Assembly (NCBI RefSeq): GCF_019966575.1
Contig: NZ_JAINFK010000005.1
Coordinates: 351,934 to 415,933, forward strand
Source: Oricola cellulosilytica
GTDB taxonomy: Bacteria; Pseudomonadota; Alphaproteobacteria; Rhizobiales; Rhizobiaceae
Length of the DNA: 64,000 nt
Reading direction: 5' to 3'
Shown here: positions 1-8,861 of the stretch, in pieces
Numbering within the stretch: position 1 is the first letter of the stretch
Layout of the letters: each line of letters starts with the position of its first letter
Notes under the pieces: generated by a model
Told to the model about the DNA's origin: nothing
Databases searched by the model: none
The model's input: only the letters and a program-made list of their open reading frames with translations
Program-made: the position numbers and the translations under genes

Positions 1-5
1 ACGGC

Positions 6-1112
6 ATGGCGCTTGCGATCATGATCGGCTGGATTCTTCACGTCGGCCGCAATGTCTTCGTCCCGGTCATCGCCAGCGTCATTCTCGCCTATATCGTGGT
101 CGCGCTGGCGCGGCGCATGTATCAGCTGCCGCTCGTCGGCCACATCCTGCCCGGTCCGGTCCGCTACACAATCTCGATCCTCATCATCGCGTTCATTGTC
201 GTCGCATTCGTTTTCCTGATCATCAGCAACATCAACCAGGTGATCGCTTTGGTGCCGCAATATCAGGTCTCGCTGCTGCGGATCATTCAGGGTCTCGCTG
301 TGCAGTTCGGCTTCGAGACGGAGCCGACCTGGGCAACGATACGCCGCGACGTTTTCGGCGAGATCCGGTTGCAGTCGCTGATCGGCTCGACCGTGACCTC
401 GATTTCCGTTCTTGTCGGCTCGGTATTCGTTGTGGTGGTTTATACCGGCTTCGCCCTGGCCGAGCGCCAGTTGTTCGCCCGCAAGCTCAGTCGCCTGTCG
501 AGCGATCCCGCCGATAGCGCGCTGATCGCCCAGATCGTCAACACCATCAACGACCGGATCGGCGATTATCTTGCCGCCAAGACCTTCGTGAACCTCGTGC
601 TCGGCCTGATAAGCTATGTGGTGATGATCTTCATCGGGTTGGATTTCGCGGCGTTTTGGGGCGTTCTGATCGCACTGCTCAACTACATTCCCTATATCGG
701 CTCGATGGGCGGCGTACTGTTCCCCACCGCCATTGCCATCGTGCAGTTCGAGGGCGACTGGAGCATGATCGCGACGGCTTTCGTAGGCCTCACCATCTGC
801 CAGATATTCGTCGGCAGTTTCCTCGAGCCAAGTCTGATGGGCCGCCAGCTCAACCTCAGCCCGTTCGTCATCCTCGTATCGCTCACAAGCTGGGGCATGC
901 TTTGGGGCATTCCCGGTGCGCTGTTGTCTGTTCCCGTGACGGCGATCATGGTGATCGTCTTTTCCGAGTTCGAGGGCACCCGGCCCATCGCCATTCTCCT
1001 GTCGCGCTCCGGCCGCATTCCGCCGCAACGCCACAAGGTGATCCGAAAGCTGGTCGAGACCGACGGCGCCTATACGATTGAGCCGGACAAGGAAGACGAC
1101 GAAGATATCTGA
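6..1112 (+). CDS. AI-2E family transporter, N-terminus probably cut by window edge
   Basis: The product is a 368-residue polytopic membrane protein of the AI-2E/PerM exporter family. Hydrophobic segments lie at about residues 5-35, 55-75, 135-155, 195-275 and 295-320. The conserved family region is in the middle and C-terminal half, including a stretch around residues 222-240 with LLNYIPYIGSMGG and a later GxxLEPSLMGRQLNLSP segment typical of the family. The tail is charged and acidic. The open frame runs on to the window edge, so the true start may lie upstream. The substrate is unknown; members export small molecules or sodium. Confidence 0.85.
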   Translation: MALAIMIGWILHVGRNVFVPVIASVILAYIVVALARRMYQLPLVGHILPGPVRYTISILIIAFIVVAFVFLIISNINQVIALVPQYQVSLLRIIQGLAVQFGFETEPTWATIRRDVFGEIRLQSLIGSTVTSISVLVGSVFVVVVYTGFALAERQLFARKLSRLSSDPADSALIAQIVNTINDRIGDYLAAKTFVNLVLGLISYVVMIFIGLDFAAFWGVLIALLNYIPYIGSMGGVLFPTAIAIVQFEGDWSMIATAFVGLTICQIFVGSFLEPSLMGRQLNLSPFVILVSLTSWGMLWGIPGALLSVPVTAIMVIVFSEFEGTRPIAILLSRSGRIPPQRHKVIRKLVETDGAYTIEPDKEDDEDI

Positions 1113-1121
1113 AACACTTCG

Positions 1122-2375
1122 CTAGACCAGAAGTCCGGCCATGAGGTCATTTTCCGAAATGTCCTGCCAGGCAAGCCCACTGTCGTTCATGCGGGCCATC
1201 AATCCAGCAAAATTGCCCGGATTTTTGGTCTCGATCCCGATCAGAACCGAGCCAAAATTGCGCGCCGACTTCTTCAGGTATTCAAAGCGCGTGATGTCGT
1301 CATCCGGACCGAGAAGATCGAGGAAGTCCTTCAGCGCCCCGGGCCGCTGCGGCATGCGCAACACAAAATACTTCTTCAGCCCATCCGAACGAAGCGCCCT
1401 TTCCTTGACTTCCGCCAGCCGCTCGAAATCGAAATTCCCGCCCGAGGCGATGCACAATATCGTCTTGCCCCGGCGCTCCCGCTCCGGAATGTCCTTGAGC
1501 GCATCGACTGTCAGGGCACCGGCGGGTTCAAGCACGATGCCCTCCACATTGAGCATCTCGATGATTGTCGTGCAGAGCCGGTCCTCCGGTACGAGCGTGA
1601 CATCGCCCGGTGCAAAGCGCTTGAGGATGGCATGGGTCGCCGCACCAATCTGGCCGACGGCGGCCCCGTCGACGAAATTGCTGAACGTCTTCAGTTGAAC
1701 CCGGTCGCCGGCCTCCAGGCTCTTGCGCAAGCTCGGCGCGCCAGCCGGTTCTGTCAAGGTAAAGCGTGCGCCCTGGCTGCTATCCTCGAAATAGCGGGTC
1801 AATCCGCTCGCCAGCCCGCCTCCCCCGACCGCCACGACGACACGATCGAGCGAAACGCCTGCCGGCGCTTGTGCCAACACCTCCTCGGCAACGGACGCCT
1901 GGCCTTCGATGATGTCGGCATGATCAAATGGCGGCACCATCACCGCACCCTCCGCCTCGGCATAAGCGAGCGCCGCGCGGTTGCAGTCGTCGAAATAGTC
2001 TCCCACCAGCCGGATCTCGATATTATCGCCGCCAAACGCACGGGTCTTGTCTATCTTCTGTTGCGGCGTGGTGACGGGCATGAAGATGACGCCGTGCTTC
2101 CCGAAATGGCGGCAGACGAAGGCCAAGCCCTGCGCGTGATTGCCGGCCGACGCGCAGACGAACGGACCGTGGGCTCCTTCAGCCAGACGCTTGCGGATGA
2201 AGTTGAACGCGCCGCGGATCTTGTAGGATCGCACCGGCGACAGGTCCTCGCGCTTCAGGAAAATCCGGCAGCCGTGCTTCTGGCTGAGAAATACGTTTTC
2301 CTGCAGCGGCGTCTCGGGAAACAGATCGCGCATGGCGCGCGTCGCTTCGGCGACATCCTTGAGAAATCCGGTCAT
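1122..2375 (-). CDS. ilvA: Threonine ammonia-lyase, biosynthetic, ACT-like C-terminus
   Basis: This fold-type II PLP enzyme deaminates threonine to 2-oxobutanoate, the first committed step to isoleucine. The PLP lysine is K52 in SYKIRGAFN, and the phosphate-binding glycine loop reads VGGGGLASG. The last ~85 residues, starting KKYFVLRMPQRPGAL, form an ACT-like regulatory domain, so isoleucine feedback is expected. I start it at the ATG at 2375 because AGGAG sits just upstream. The frame stays open to 2621, but that extension runs through a REP palindrome and repeat DNA and has no family similarity. The resulting 417 residues fit the short IlvA form. Confidence 0.92.
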   Translation of the reverse strand: MTGFLKDVAEATRAMRDLFPETPLQENVFLSQKHGCRIFLKREDLSPVRSYKIRGAFNFIRKRLAEGAHGPFVCASAGNHAQGLAFVCRHFGKHGVIFMPVTTPQQKIDKTRAFGGDNIEIRLVGDYFDDCNRAALAYAEAEGAVMVPPFDHADIIEGQASVAEEVLAQAPAGVSLDRVVVAVGGGGLASGLTRYFEDSSQGARFTLTEPAGAPSLRKSLEAGDRVQLKTFSNFVDGAAVGQIGAATHAILKRFAPGDVTLVPEDRLCTTIIEMLNVEGIVLEPAGALTVDALKDIPERERRGKTILCIASGGNFDFERLAEVKERALRSDGLKKYFVLRMPQRPGALKDFLDLLGPDDDITRFEYLKKSARNFGSVLIGIETKNPGNFAGLMARMNDSGLAWQDISENDLMAGLLV

Positions 2376-2498
2376 GCCCGCACTCCTGCCATGGACGCGG
2401 CGGACAGGGAAGCTTTGGCGGTTACGGGCATCAATTTTATCGTCGTTCTCCTTGTCTGTCGCCTTATCGGAAAGTGTGGGCATTGCGCCCTGTATCAC

Positions 2499-2536
2499 CA
2501 TCGTCATTCTCCGGGCTTGACCGGAGGATGACGATG
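2499..2536. repeat. REP-type palindrome
   Basis: This is an imperfect palindrome with arms around a GCTTGA centre, of the CGTCAT-CTCCGG-GCTTGA-CCGGAG-ATGACG type. It belongs to the abundant intergenic palindromes of rhizobia. Related copies lie at 51588, 52888 and 58141. It caps one end of the larger repeat copy A. Confidence 0.75.
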
Positions 2537-2975
2537 CTGGGTTTGGCTGCGGCCGGGATTTCGATATCGCCACATGCCTCACCATTGCCACGCCCTGTCT
2601 CCAGTCTGGCCATTGTAACATTCATGGGAAGCGGGCGGTCGTCGTCACGCTTCTATGAATGGTTTGGTGCGATCGGATCGACCGCCCGCCGGTTGCTCAC
2701 CCGCCTCCCGGCCACGGCTCGCGGTCCCGTGGGACCGGCCGAAAAGCTGAAGGCTAGGGCCCGGCCGTAAGCTCTTGCCAGGCGTGAACCGCACGCCCCA
2801 GCCGGCACCGCATCCCTCCGCCTGGCCATCCGGTCCATGAACCCGGCTTCCCGTGGAGGAACGTGCCACAAGTATGCGGGAGACTTCAGAGGTGTGGATA
2901 AGTTTTCGGTAGAAAAAATAAAATAACTAGACGGGACAAAGGGTTATAGAAAACCGGGTAAAAAACTTATCAACG
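2517..2975 (-). repeat. Long interspersed repeat, copy A
   Basis: The reverse complement of this segment is nearly identical to 57541-57880 and continues at 58084-58140, after a gap caused by an insertion in that copy. The central part, about 2640-2870, differs at only a handful of positions. The distal end holds AAAACTTATCCACA, a perfect DnaA-box-type sequence. About 60 bp of AT-rich DNA separate it from an inverted GATAAGTTTTTT arm. Both strands carry short open frames, but the copies differ by an indel near the end of the frame, so coding is doubtful. It could be a structured RNA, a non-autonomous mobile element or a protein-binding site. Confidence 0.85.
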
Positions 2976-3232
2976 TTTTTCGGACCGCCGGGGGCGATTA
3001 GCGCTCGCCATCATTTCCAGAGTTCAGGCACAGTGGCGTGCGGATACTCAGATTGGTGCTGAATTTCCGCCACCGGCATTATGAATGACCCGTCCCGGCG
3101 TAAAGGGCGTCCGGTTCAGGATGGTTTTTCGGCACATCGCGATTTATAGGCATGCGTCCGGTTCAACCGGACAGGCCGATCCCGGGTCGAGGTGCAACAG
3201 GCAAGTGGCGCAATAGAGAAGACATACCGGCA

Positions 3233-4687
3233 ATGAAAGGCAGGAACCTCCACGCTGCAATTCATGTCAGCGCCGTGTTTGCGATCTGGCTTGCCGCCCT
3301 GATGCTCATTCCGGCTTTGACGGATCTCTATTATGGCAATCCGGACTGGCTGGTGTTTGCCATTTCGGCGCTCCTGGTTGCGGTTCTCGGCATCCTGACC
3401 GCCGTCGCCACGCGGGACTTCCGTCCAACCTATTCTGTTCGTTTTGCATTTCTCCTCGTCAACATTCTGTGGCTGACATTCGCAGTGGCAGGCGCCCTGC
3501 CCTTCATCGAATCGTCCCAGAAGATGACGGTCGCCGATGCGTTCTTCGAATCGATGTCGGGCATCACGACAACCGGGTCGACGGTCATGACCGGCCTGGA
3601 CGGATTGCCTCCCGGCTTGCTTCTCTGGCGGTCCATCCTGCAGTGGGTCGGTGGCCTCGGCGTCATCGTGCTCGGCTTGTTCATCCTGCCCTATCTGAAG
3701 ATCGGCGGCTCCTCTGTGTTCAAGCTGGAATCGTCCGATCGGTACACGCGTCCATTCTCGCGTCTGTCCACCTTTGCGACCAGTCTGCTGGGAATTTACG
3801 TCGCGTCGACCCTAGTCTGCGCCGTTCTCTATGCCATGACCGGAATGTCGATATTCGACTCCATCAATCACGCCATGACGACGGTATCGACCGGGGGGTT
3901 CTCCACGCATGACACATCGTTCGAATACTTCACCAACCCGCTCACGCACTGGGTCGCAATCGTTTTCATGCTGATCGGAGGGATCCCCTTCACCGCCCTC
4001 ATCGTGCTGATGCTCCGCGGACGGTTCGACACCTTCCGCGATAATCAGGTTCTGGTCATGCTTGCCTATGCGGGCGCACTTTCGCTGGCAGTCGCGGTCT
4101 ATCTTGAACTGTCGAAAACCGAGGATATCGTTCCGGCGATCACCCATTCCACTTTCAACATCGTCTCCCTTGTCACCACCACCGGCTATGCAAGCGCCAA
4201 TTACCTGCAATGGGGCTCCTTCGCGATCGCCATCGCGTTCATGGCCACATTTCTCGGCGGGTGTTCGGGCTCGACCGCCGGGGGCATCAAGGCCTACCGC
4301 TGGATCGCGCTTTACGGCGTCCTACGCCGCGCGATCGACCGGTTCATCTATCCGCACGCGGTTGCCAGCGTGCATTCGGGCAAAGACAAGGTCAGCGAGG
4401 AAACGCTTGACACCGTTCTGCTCTTTTTCGCGGCCTACATGCTGCTTTGGGCGCTGCTTACGGTGGCCCTGACTCTGACAGGAATAGACTTCCTGACCGC
4501 AATATCCGGCGCTCTTACCGCGCTCTCCAATGTCGGGCCCGGCCTCGGCGACGTGATCGGACCGACCGGCAATTTCGATAGCCTTCCGGATTCCGCAAAG
4601 TGGATCCTGTCCTTCGCCATGCTGGTTGGCCGTCTCGAGATTTTCACCGTGCTGGTGCTGCTGTCGCCGACTTTCTGGCAGGAATAA
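3233..4687 (+). CDS. trkH: Trk/Ktr-type potassium uptake protein TrkH
   Basis: This is the membrane channel subunit of a Trk potassium importer, about 484 residues with around ten hydrophobic segments. The family signature is clear: GGCSGSTAGGIK in the fourth pore region, followed by KAYRWIALYGVLRR, and earlier selectivity-type loops with SGITTTGSTV, TTVSTGGFST and LSNVGPGLG. I chose the ATG at 3233, giving a protein beginning MKGRNLHAAI; an in-frame ATG at 3152 would add 27 residues of no visible similarity. The cytoplasmic TrkA partner is not in the window. Confidence 0.92.
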   Translation: MKGRNLHAAIHVSAVFAIWLAALMLIPALTDLYYGNPDWLVFAISALLVAVLGILTAVATRDFRPTYSVRFAFLLVNILWLTFAVAGALPFIESSQKMTVADAFFESMSGITTTGSTVMTGLDGLPPGLLLWRSILQWVGGLGVIVLGLFILPYLKIGGSSVFKLESSDRYTRPFSRLSTFATSLLGIYVASTLVCAVLYAMTGMSIFDSINHAMTTVSTGGFSTHDTSFEYFTNPLTHWVAIVFMLIGGIPFTALIVLMLRGRFDTFRDNQVLVMLAYAGALSLAVAVYLELSKTEDIVPAITHSTFNIVSLVTTTGYASANYLQWGSFAIAIAFMATFLGGCSGSTAGGIKAYRWIALYGVLRRAIDRFIYPHAVASVHSGKDKVSEETLDTVLLFFAAYMLLWALLTVALTLTGIDFLTAISGALTALSNVGPGLGDVIGPTGNFDSLPDSAKWILSFAMLVGRLEIFTVLVLLSPTFWQE

Positions 4688-4763
4688 CGGCAGACAAAGG
4701 CCCCACCCCCCTCGTGCGCGGAGGAGCGGAGCACTCTGCCCTTGTTTTATTACCGCGCGATCC

Positions 4764-5348
4764 CTACGCCGCCTTTTTCACCTCCTGCTCGCGCAGCGGC
4801 TTCAGCGTCTCCGCCCAGTCATGCAATTCGGCAAGCATGGCCTTCGCGCCCTCCTCGACCTCCGGCGCCGGCGCAAACCCGTCCTCGGAAAGGAAGTCGA
4901 AGACAAATGGGATCGGCACTTCTTGCGGCAGCGGCATCAGGTTGACGCCGGTCATCAGCACCTTCGTCGTCTGCATGGCCCGCATGCCGCCCGAAACGCC
5001 GCCATAGCCGACGAGGCCGACGGGCTTCTTCTGCCACTCCCGGTGCAGCGTCTGGATGGCGTTGACCGTCGATGCCGCCGGGAAATAGTCGTATTCCGGC
5101 GAGACGAAGACGAAGGCGTCGGCCTTGCCGTTGACGGCGCTCCAGCGCTTCGTGTGGTCATGTTCGTATTGTTGCATCGCCGGGTGGTTCGGTTCGTCGA
5201 GCAGCGGCAGATCGTAGTCGGCAAGATCAACGAGTTCGACGTCGAACTCGCTATTCTCGCTCGCGAAATCGGCCATCCACTTGCCGACCTTGATGCCGTT
5301 GCGGCCGGGCCGCGTCGACGTGACGATAACGTTAAGCTTGAGTTTCAT
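4764..5348 (-). CDS. NAD(P)H-dependent FMN reductase / flavodoxin-like oxidoreductase
   Basis: This 194-residue protein has the flavodoxin-like fold of the NADPH-dependent FMN reductase family. The N-terminal phosphate-binding loop reads TSTRPGRNG near residues 10-18, and the flavin-ring motif is SPEYDYFPAASTVNAI near residues 84-100, close to the family's PEYNxS/G. A GYGGVSGGMRAMQ segment follows. It is divergently transcribed from the HxlR regulator at 5615. Such pairs commonly control quinone or electrophile reduction, so the regulator probably controls this gene. Confidence 0.88.
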   Translation of the reverse strand: MKLKLNVIVTSTRPGRNGIKVGKWMADFASENSEFDVELVDLADYDLPLLDEPNHPAMQQYEHDHTKRWSAVNGKADAFVFVSPEYDYFPAASTVNAIQTLHREWQKKPVGLVGYGGVSGGMRAMQTTKVLMTGVNLMPLPQEVPIPFVFDFLSEDGFAPAPEVEEGAKAMLAELHDWAETLKPLREQEVKKAA

Positions 5349-5503
5349 AATGATCTCCTGGGTTTCGACTGTTGGGGTGTGAACGTTCGCCTGGACAAAT
5401 CGGTCCCCTTCCCGCGCACGGAAAGCGCGGGTCCGGCTCGTTGCCCTGTTCGGATTGGGAAGCGTCTTCCGGCGATCAGGCCGGCGCGCGCCAGTATTCT
5501 TTC

Positions 5504-5546
5504 GATACGATGGTGTTCATGCGATACCGCCGTGTTATTTTGATAC
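5504..5546. promoter_or_regulatory. Three GATAC direct repeats at 19-bp spacing, candidate HxlR operator
   Basis: GATAC occurs at 5504, 5523 and 5542, so the starts are exactly 19 bp apart, in the divergent intergenic region between the FMN reductase and the HxlR gene. An AT-rich TATTTAGACAC stretch follows. Regular repeats here suggest cooperative binding by the dimeric HxlR protein. This is inference from position and spacing. Confidence 0.4.
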
Positions 5547-5614
5547 CGACAATCTATTTAGACACGTGAATGCGCTGCACAAGACGGCACTTTTTTGCAA
5601 CCGGAGTTACCGCG

Positions 5615-5992
5615 ATGAAACCGCAGCACATCAACGAGCTGGGCGAACTTTGCCGTCCCGTAGGCGATCTCCTTGCCGCGATCAGCTCCAAATGGGTGGT
5701 GCTAATCCTCATCCGATTGTCGGAACGGCCGAAGCGCTTTTCGGAATTGAAGCGCGAGATCGGGACGATCAGCCAGAAAGTGTTGACCTCAGTGCTGCGC
5801 GACCTTGAAAAAAACGGCATCGTCGAGCGCGTGGTGACGCCGACCGTGCCGCCGCGGGTCGACTACAGCCTCACAAGACTTGGCCAGTCGCTGCTGGAGC
5901 CGGTGCGCGCGCTCGGCCGCTGGGCCGTGGCGCACGAGGACGAGGTGGCGGAAGCCCGGACGCGCTACGAAGAGAGCGCCGAGGGGGCGTAA
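5615..5992 (+). CDS. HxlR-family winged-helix transcriptional regulator
   Basis: This 125-residue protein is almost entirely one HxlR domain. It has a cysteine near the N-terminus (ELCRPVGDLL), the helix region ISSKWVVLILIRLSERPKRFSELKREIG, the recognition helix SQKVLTSVLRDLEKNGIVER, and a wing with VPPRVDYSLT. The single upstream cysteine is typical of redox- or aldehyde-sensing members. The ATG at 5615 is chosen because GGAG precedes it at proper distance. Its stop is 2 bp from the convergent adenine deaminase stop. Confidence 0.9.
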   Translation: MKPQHINELGELCRPVGDLLAAISSKWVVLILIRLSERPKRFSELKREIGTISQKVLTSVLRDLEKNGIVERVVTPTVPPRVDYSLTRLGQSLLEPVRALGRWAVAHEDEVAEARTRYEESAEGA

Positions 5993-5994
5993 GG

Positions 5995-7809
5995 CTAAAC
6001 GAACAAATCCACCTTTTCGAAGCTGCGCACGTCCACCAGACCCACATCGGAAATGCGGAGCTCCGGGATCACCACCAGCGCCAGCAGGGAGTGCTGCATG
6101 TAGGCGTTGTTGAGGGTGCAGCCCATCTCGCGCATTGCAGCGCCCAATATGTCGGCCTTGGCCGCGACGATCTCGGCGCGTTCATCCGACATCAGACCGG
6201 CGATCGGCATTTCGATCAGCGCCAGTTCCTCGCCCTTCGAAATCATTACCACGCCGCCACCGATCTCGCCGAGCCGATTGGCGGCCTGTGCCATGTCGGC
6301 ATGGTTGGTGCCGACGACGATGATGTGGTGACTGTCGTGAGCGACAGTTGATGCCATCGCGCAATCCTGCGTGTAGCCGAAGCCCGAAACGAAGGCATTG
6401 GTGACGCCGCCCGTGCCGCGATGCCGCTCCACCAGTGCAATCTGGCAGACATCCTGCGGGCGGTCCATCTCGACCACGCCGCCGGCGACGGTCAGACGCG
6501 CCTCCATCGCGCGCGTCGGCGCCTGGTTCTCGATGACGCCGATCACGCGAACGTCCACCTCGTCCGCACCCTCCGGAGCAGCGATGACGAAGTCGTCCGC
6601 TGCGAGAGTCTTGCCGAGCCTGACGGTGTTCTTCGCTCTCTCCGGATAGTCGTACTTGCCGATCTCCACCGACAGCTTACCGTCACGGGCCAATTGCACG
6701 CCGCGGCCATACACCTCGTCGATCGTCAGTTCGGCGAGGTTCGAAACGATGAGAAAATCGGCGCGGCGGCCGGGAGCGATCGAGCCCAATTCACGCTCCA
6801 TCTTGAAGTGTTCGGCGGTGTTGACTGTCGCCATCTGGATCGCCGTGACCGGCGGCAAGCCCTGGTGGATCGCATGGCGCACGACGCGGTCCATGTGGCC
6901 GTCACGCACCAGCGTGCCGGAGTGGCTGTCATCGGTGCACAGGATGAAATTGCGCGGTTCGATCCCCTGCTCGGTCACCGCCTTGATTTGCTCGGCAACG
7001 TCGTACCACGCCGACCCCAGCCTGAGCATCGCCTTCATGCCCTGGCGCACCCGCGCGATCGCGTCCTCGGCGCGCGTGCCCTCGTGGTCGTCTTCCGGCC
7101 CGCCCGCGACATAGCCGTGGAAGGCGCGCCCGAGATCCGGCGAGGCATAGTGGCCGCCGACGGTCTTGCCGGCGTTTACGGTCGCCGCGATCGCGCCAAC
7201 CATGGTCTGGTCGTTGGCCGCAACGCCGGGAAAGTTCATCACCTCGCCGAGGCCGACGATGTTCGGCCATGCCATCGCCTCCGCGATCTCCTGCGGCCCG
7301 AGAGACGCGCCGGCATGCTCCAGCCCCGGCGCCGACGGCACGCAGGAGGGCATCTGGACGAACACGTTGACCGGCATCGCCTCTGCCTCGTCATGCATCA
7401 GCCGCACACCCTCGAGACCGAGCACATTGGCGATCTCGTGCGGGTCGATGAACATCGAGGTGGTACCATGCGGCACGACCGCGCGGGTGAACTCGGTCAC
7501 CGTCACCATGCCGCTCTCGACATGCATGTGCGCGTCGCACAGCCCCGGTACCAGATAGCGTCCCCGCGCATCGACAACCTTGGTCCCCTCACCGATGCAG
7601 TGGCTCGCATCCGGACCGCAATAGGCGAAGCGGCCGTCGATAATCGCAAGATCGGTGGCCGGAATCACCTCGCTCGAATGCACGTTCACCCAGCGGCCGT
7701 TGCGCACCACCGTCTCGGCGGGTTTGCGGCCCATCGCGACGTTCACCAGATCGCGGGCGCATTCGGTCCAGGGCTTGGGGGGCTCGAAGACGGGTTTCTT
7801 GTCAGGCAT
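5995..7809 (-). CDS. ade: Adenine deaminase
   Basis: This amidohydrolase-superfamily enzyme converts adenine to hypoxanthine plus ammonia in purine salvage and catabolism. At 604 residues it has the full length of the family. Metal-binding motifs are visible: DAHMHVESGMVTVTEF near residue 92, a conserved glutamate region GLGEVMNFPGV, and CTDDSHSGTLVRDGH near residue 290. The C-terminal adenine deaminase domain contains NAFVSGFGYTQDCAMASTVAHDSHH. The start has GGAG about 8 bp upstream. It is one of several purine genes in this window, although not adjacent to the ureide cluster at 27-31 kb. Confidence 0.93.
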   Translation of the reverse strand: MPDKKPVFEPPKPWTECARDLVNVAMGRKPAETVVRNGRWVNVHSSEVIPATDLAIIDGRFAYCGPDASHCIGEGTKVVDARGRYLVPGLCDAHMHVESGMVTVTEFTRAVVPHGTTSMFIDPHEIANVLGLEGVRLMHDEAEAMPVNVFVQMPSCVPSAPGLEHAGASLGPQEIAEAMAWPNIVGLGEVMNFPGVAANDQTMVGAIAATVNAGKTVGGHYASPDLGRAFHGYVAGGPEDDHEGTRAEDAIARVRQGMKAMLRLGSAWYDVAEQIKAVTEQGIEPRNFILCTDDSHSGTLVRDGHMDRVVRHAIHQGLPPVTAIQMATVNTAEHFKMERELGSIAPGRRADFLIVSNLAELTIDEVYGRGVQLARDGKLSVEIGKYDYPERAKNTVRLGKTLAADDFVIAAPEGADEVDVRVIGVIENQAPTRAMEARLTVAGGVVEMDRPQDVCQIALVERHRGTGGVTNAFVSGFGYTQDCAMASTVAHDSHHIIVVGTNHADMAQAANRLGEIGGGVVMISKGEELALIEMPIAGLMSDERAEIVAAKADILGAAMREMGCTLNNAYMQHSLLALVVIPELRISDVGLVDVRSFEKVDLFV

Positions 7810-7871
7810 GTGGATCTCCGGAAAACTGGCGCGACCATGCCCGCACGCGCGTCAAATTGCCAGCCGCTTTG

Positions 7872-8627
7872 CTATGCGAGCGCGCGCCAGATCAGCAGCA
7901 ACGCCGACAGTCCGCAGACGACCAGCAGCATGGTGCGGAAATTCCGGTCGATCACACCCTCGAACGCCGGGGCGAGCTTGATCCCGATGAACAGCGCCGG
8001 GAGCAGAACAATGGAATGCACAAGGTCAGCCGTCGTGTTGAACCCGTTGACCTGCCGCACCGCCAGCACGATGACGCAGCCAAGCGCGAAAAAGGCCGAC
8101 ATGTTGGGGCGCGCGCGCTCCGGTTTCTGATCCTGATAGGCAATCGCCATCGGCGGCCCGCCAACGGAGGTGATGGTCGCCGTCAGTCCGGAAATGGCGC
8201 CCATGGTGAACAGCAGCCTGCGGGTGAAGCGGAACCGGAAACCGGCCAGCGACATCGCGACGGCGAGCGCGATCAAAAGCCCGAACACCAGCATGAACTG
8301 CTTCTGATCGGTGAGTTGGGCCAGGATCGCCACGGCGACGAGGGACCCGGCAAAACGTCCGGCAACCGACCACCCGATTTCACGCCAGTCAAATCCGTTG
8401 CGCTGGTTCACCATCGCGGCCGTGGCTGTGAAAAGCGTCAGCGCGATGATTGGAACCGGAACCAGTTCCGGAGCGAAAAGGGCAATGACCGGGGCTGCGA
8501 ACAGGCCGAAACCGACGCCGATTCGATATTGCACGATCGCCGCGAACGCGATCACGCCATAAGCGAGCGCGTATTGCCAATATGCGATCGTGGAGAAGGC
8601 GTCGGAGAGAGCGGATGTAAGAGACAA
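7872..8627 (-). CDS. TSUP family (TauE/SafE) membrane transporter
   Basis: This is a 251-residue integral membrane protein with seven to eight hydrophobic segments. The TauE/SafE hallmark appears as GIGVGFGLFAAPVIALFAPELVPVPII in the first half, with the matching GLTATITSVGGPPMAIAYQ in the second half. Members export sulfite, sulfoacetate or related organic anions; the substrate here is not decidable. It lies 62 bp upstream of adenine deaminase on the same strand and could be co-transcribed with it. Confidence 0.88.
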   Translation of the reverse strand: MSLTSALSDAFSTIAYWQYALAYGVIAFAAIVQYRIGVGFGLFAAPVIALFAPELVPVPIIALTLFTATAAMVNQRNGFDWREIGWSVAGRFAGSLVAVAILAQLTDQKQFMLVFGLLIALAVAMSLAGFRFRFTRRLLFTMGAISGLTATITSVGGPPMAIAYQDQKPERARPNMSAFFALGCVIVLAVRQVNGFNTTADLVHSIVLLPALFIGIKLAPAFEGVIDRNFRTMLLVVCGLSALLLIWRALA

Positions 8628-8861
8628 TCGCGTGTCGGCTCTTGTTGGCAGGATGGCAGGGGCGTCTGGAGTCCGGAGACGCTCCTATCCGTTTTCCCGG
8701 CCTCGATCCAGAGCGCGAGATGGCGAGTGGAACCCGGATACCCCCGATCAGGGCAGGAAATTCGTGATTGACCTGCGAAATCTTTGCCTGTCAAAGTCCC
8801 GCCCGTCGCCAGACATGCCGCGAATGCAGCGCCATAAGCTGCAGCGCACGGGGAGGTGCAG

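Noticed and set aside
2376..2621. N-terminal extension of IlvA
   Set aside because: It crosses a REP palindrome and repeat DNA; the internal ATG at 2375 has a proper ribosome site and the family N-terminus.
2645..2869. 72-74 residue proteins in the long repeat, both copies
   Set aside because: The two copies differ by an indel that changes the end of the frame, and several frames are open at once, so conservation at the DNA level explains them better.
6421..8130. 569-residue plus-strand frame across adenine deaminase and the TSUP gene
   Set aside because: It spans two real genes on the other strand and has no domain or ribosome site.
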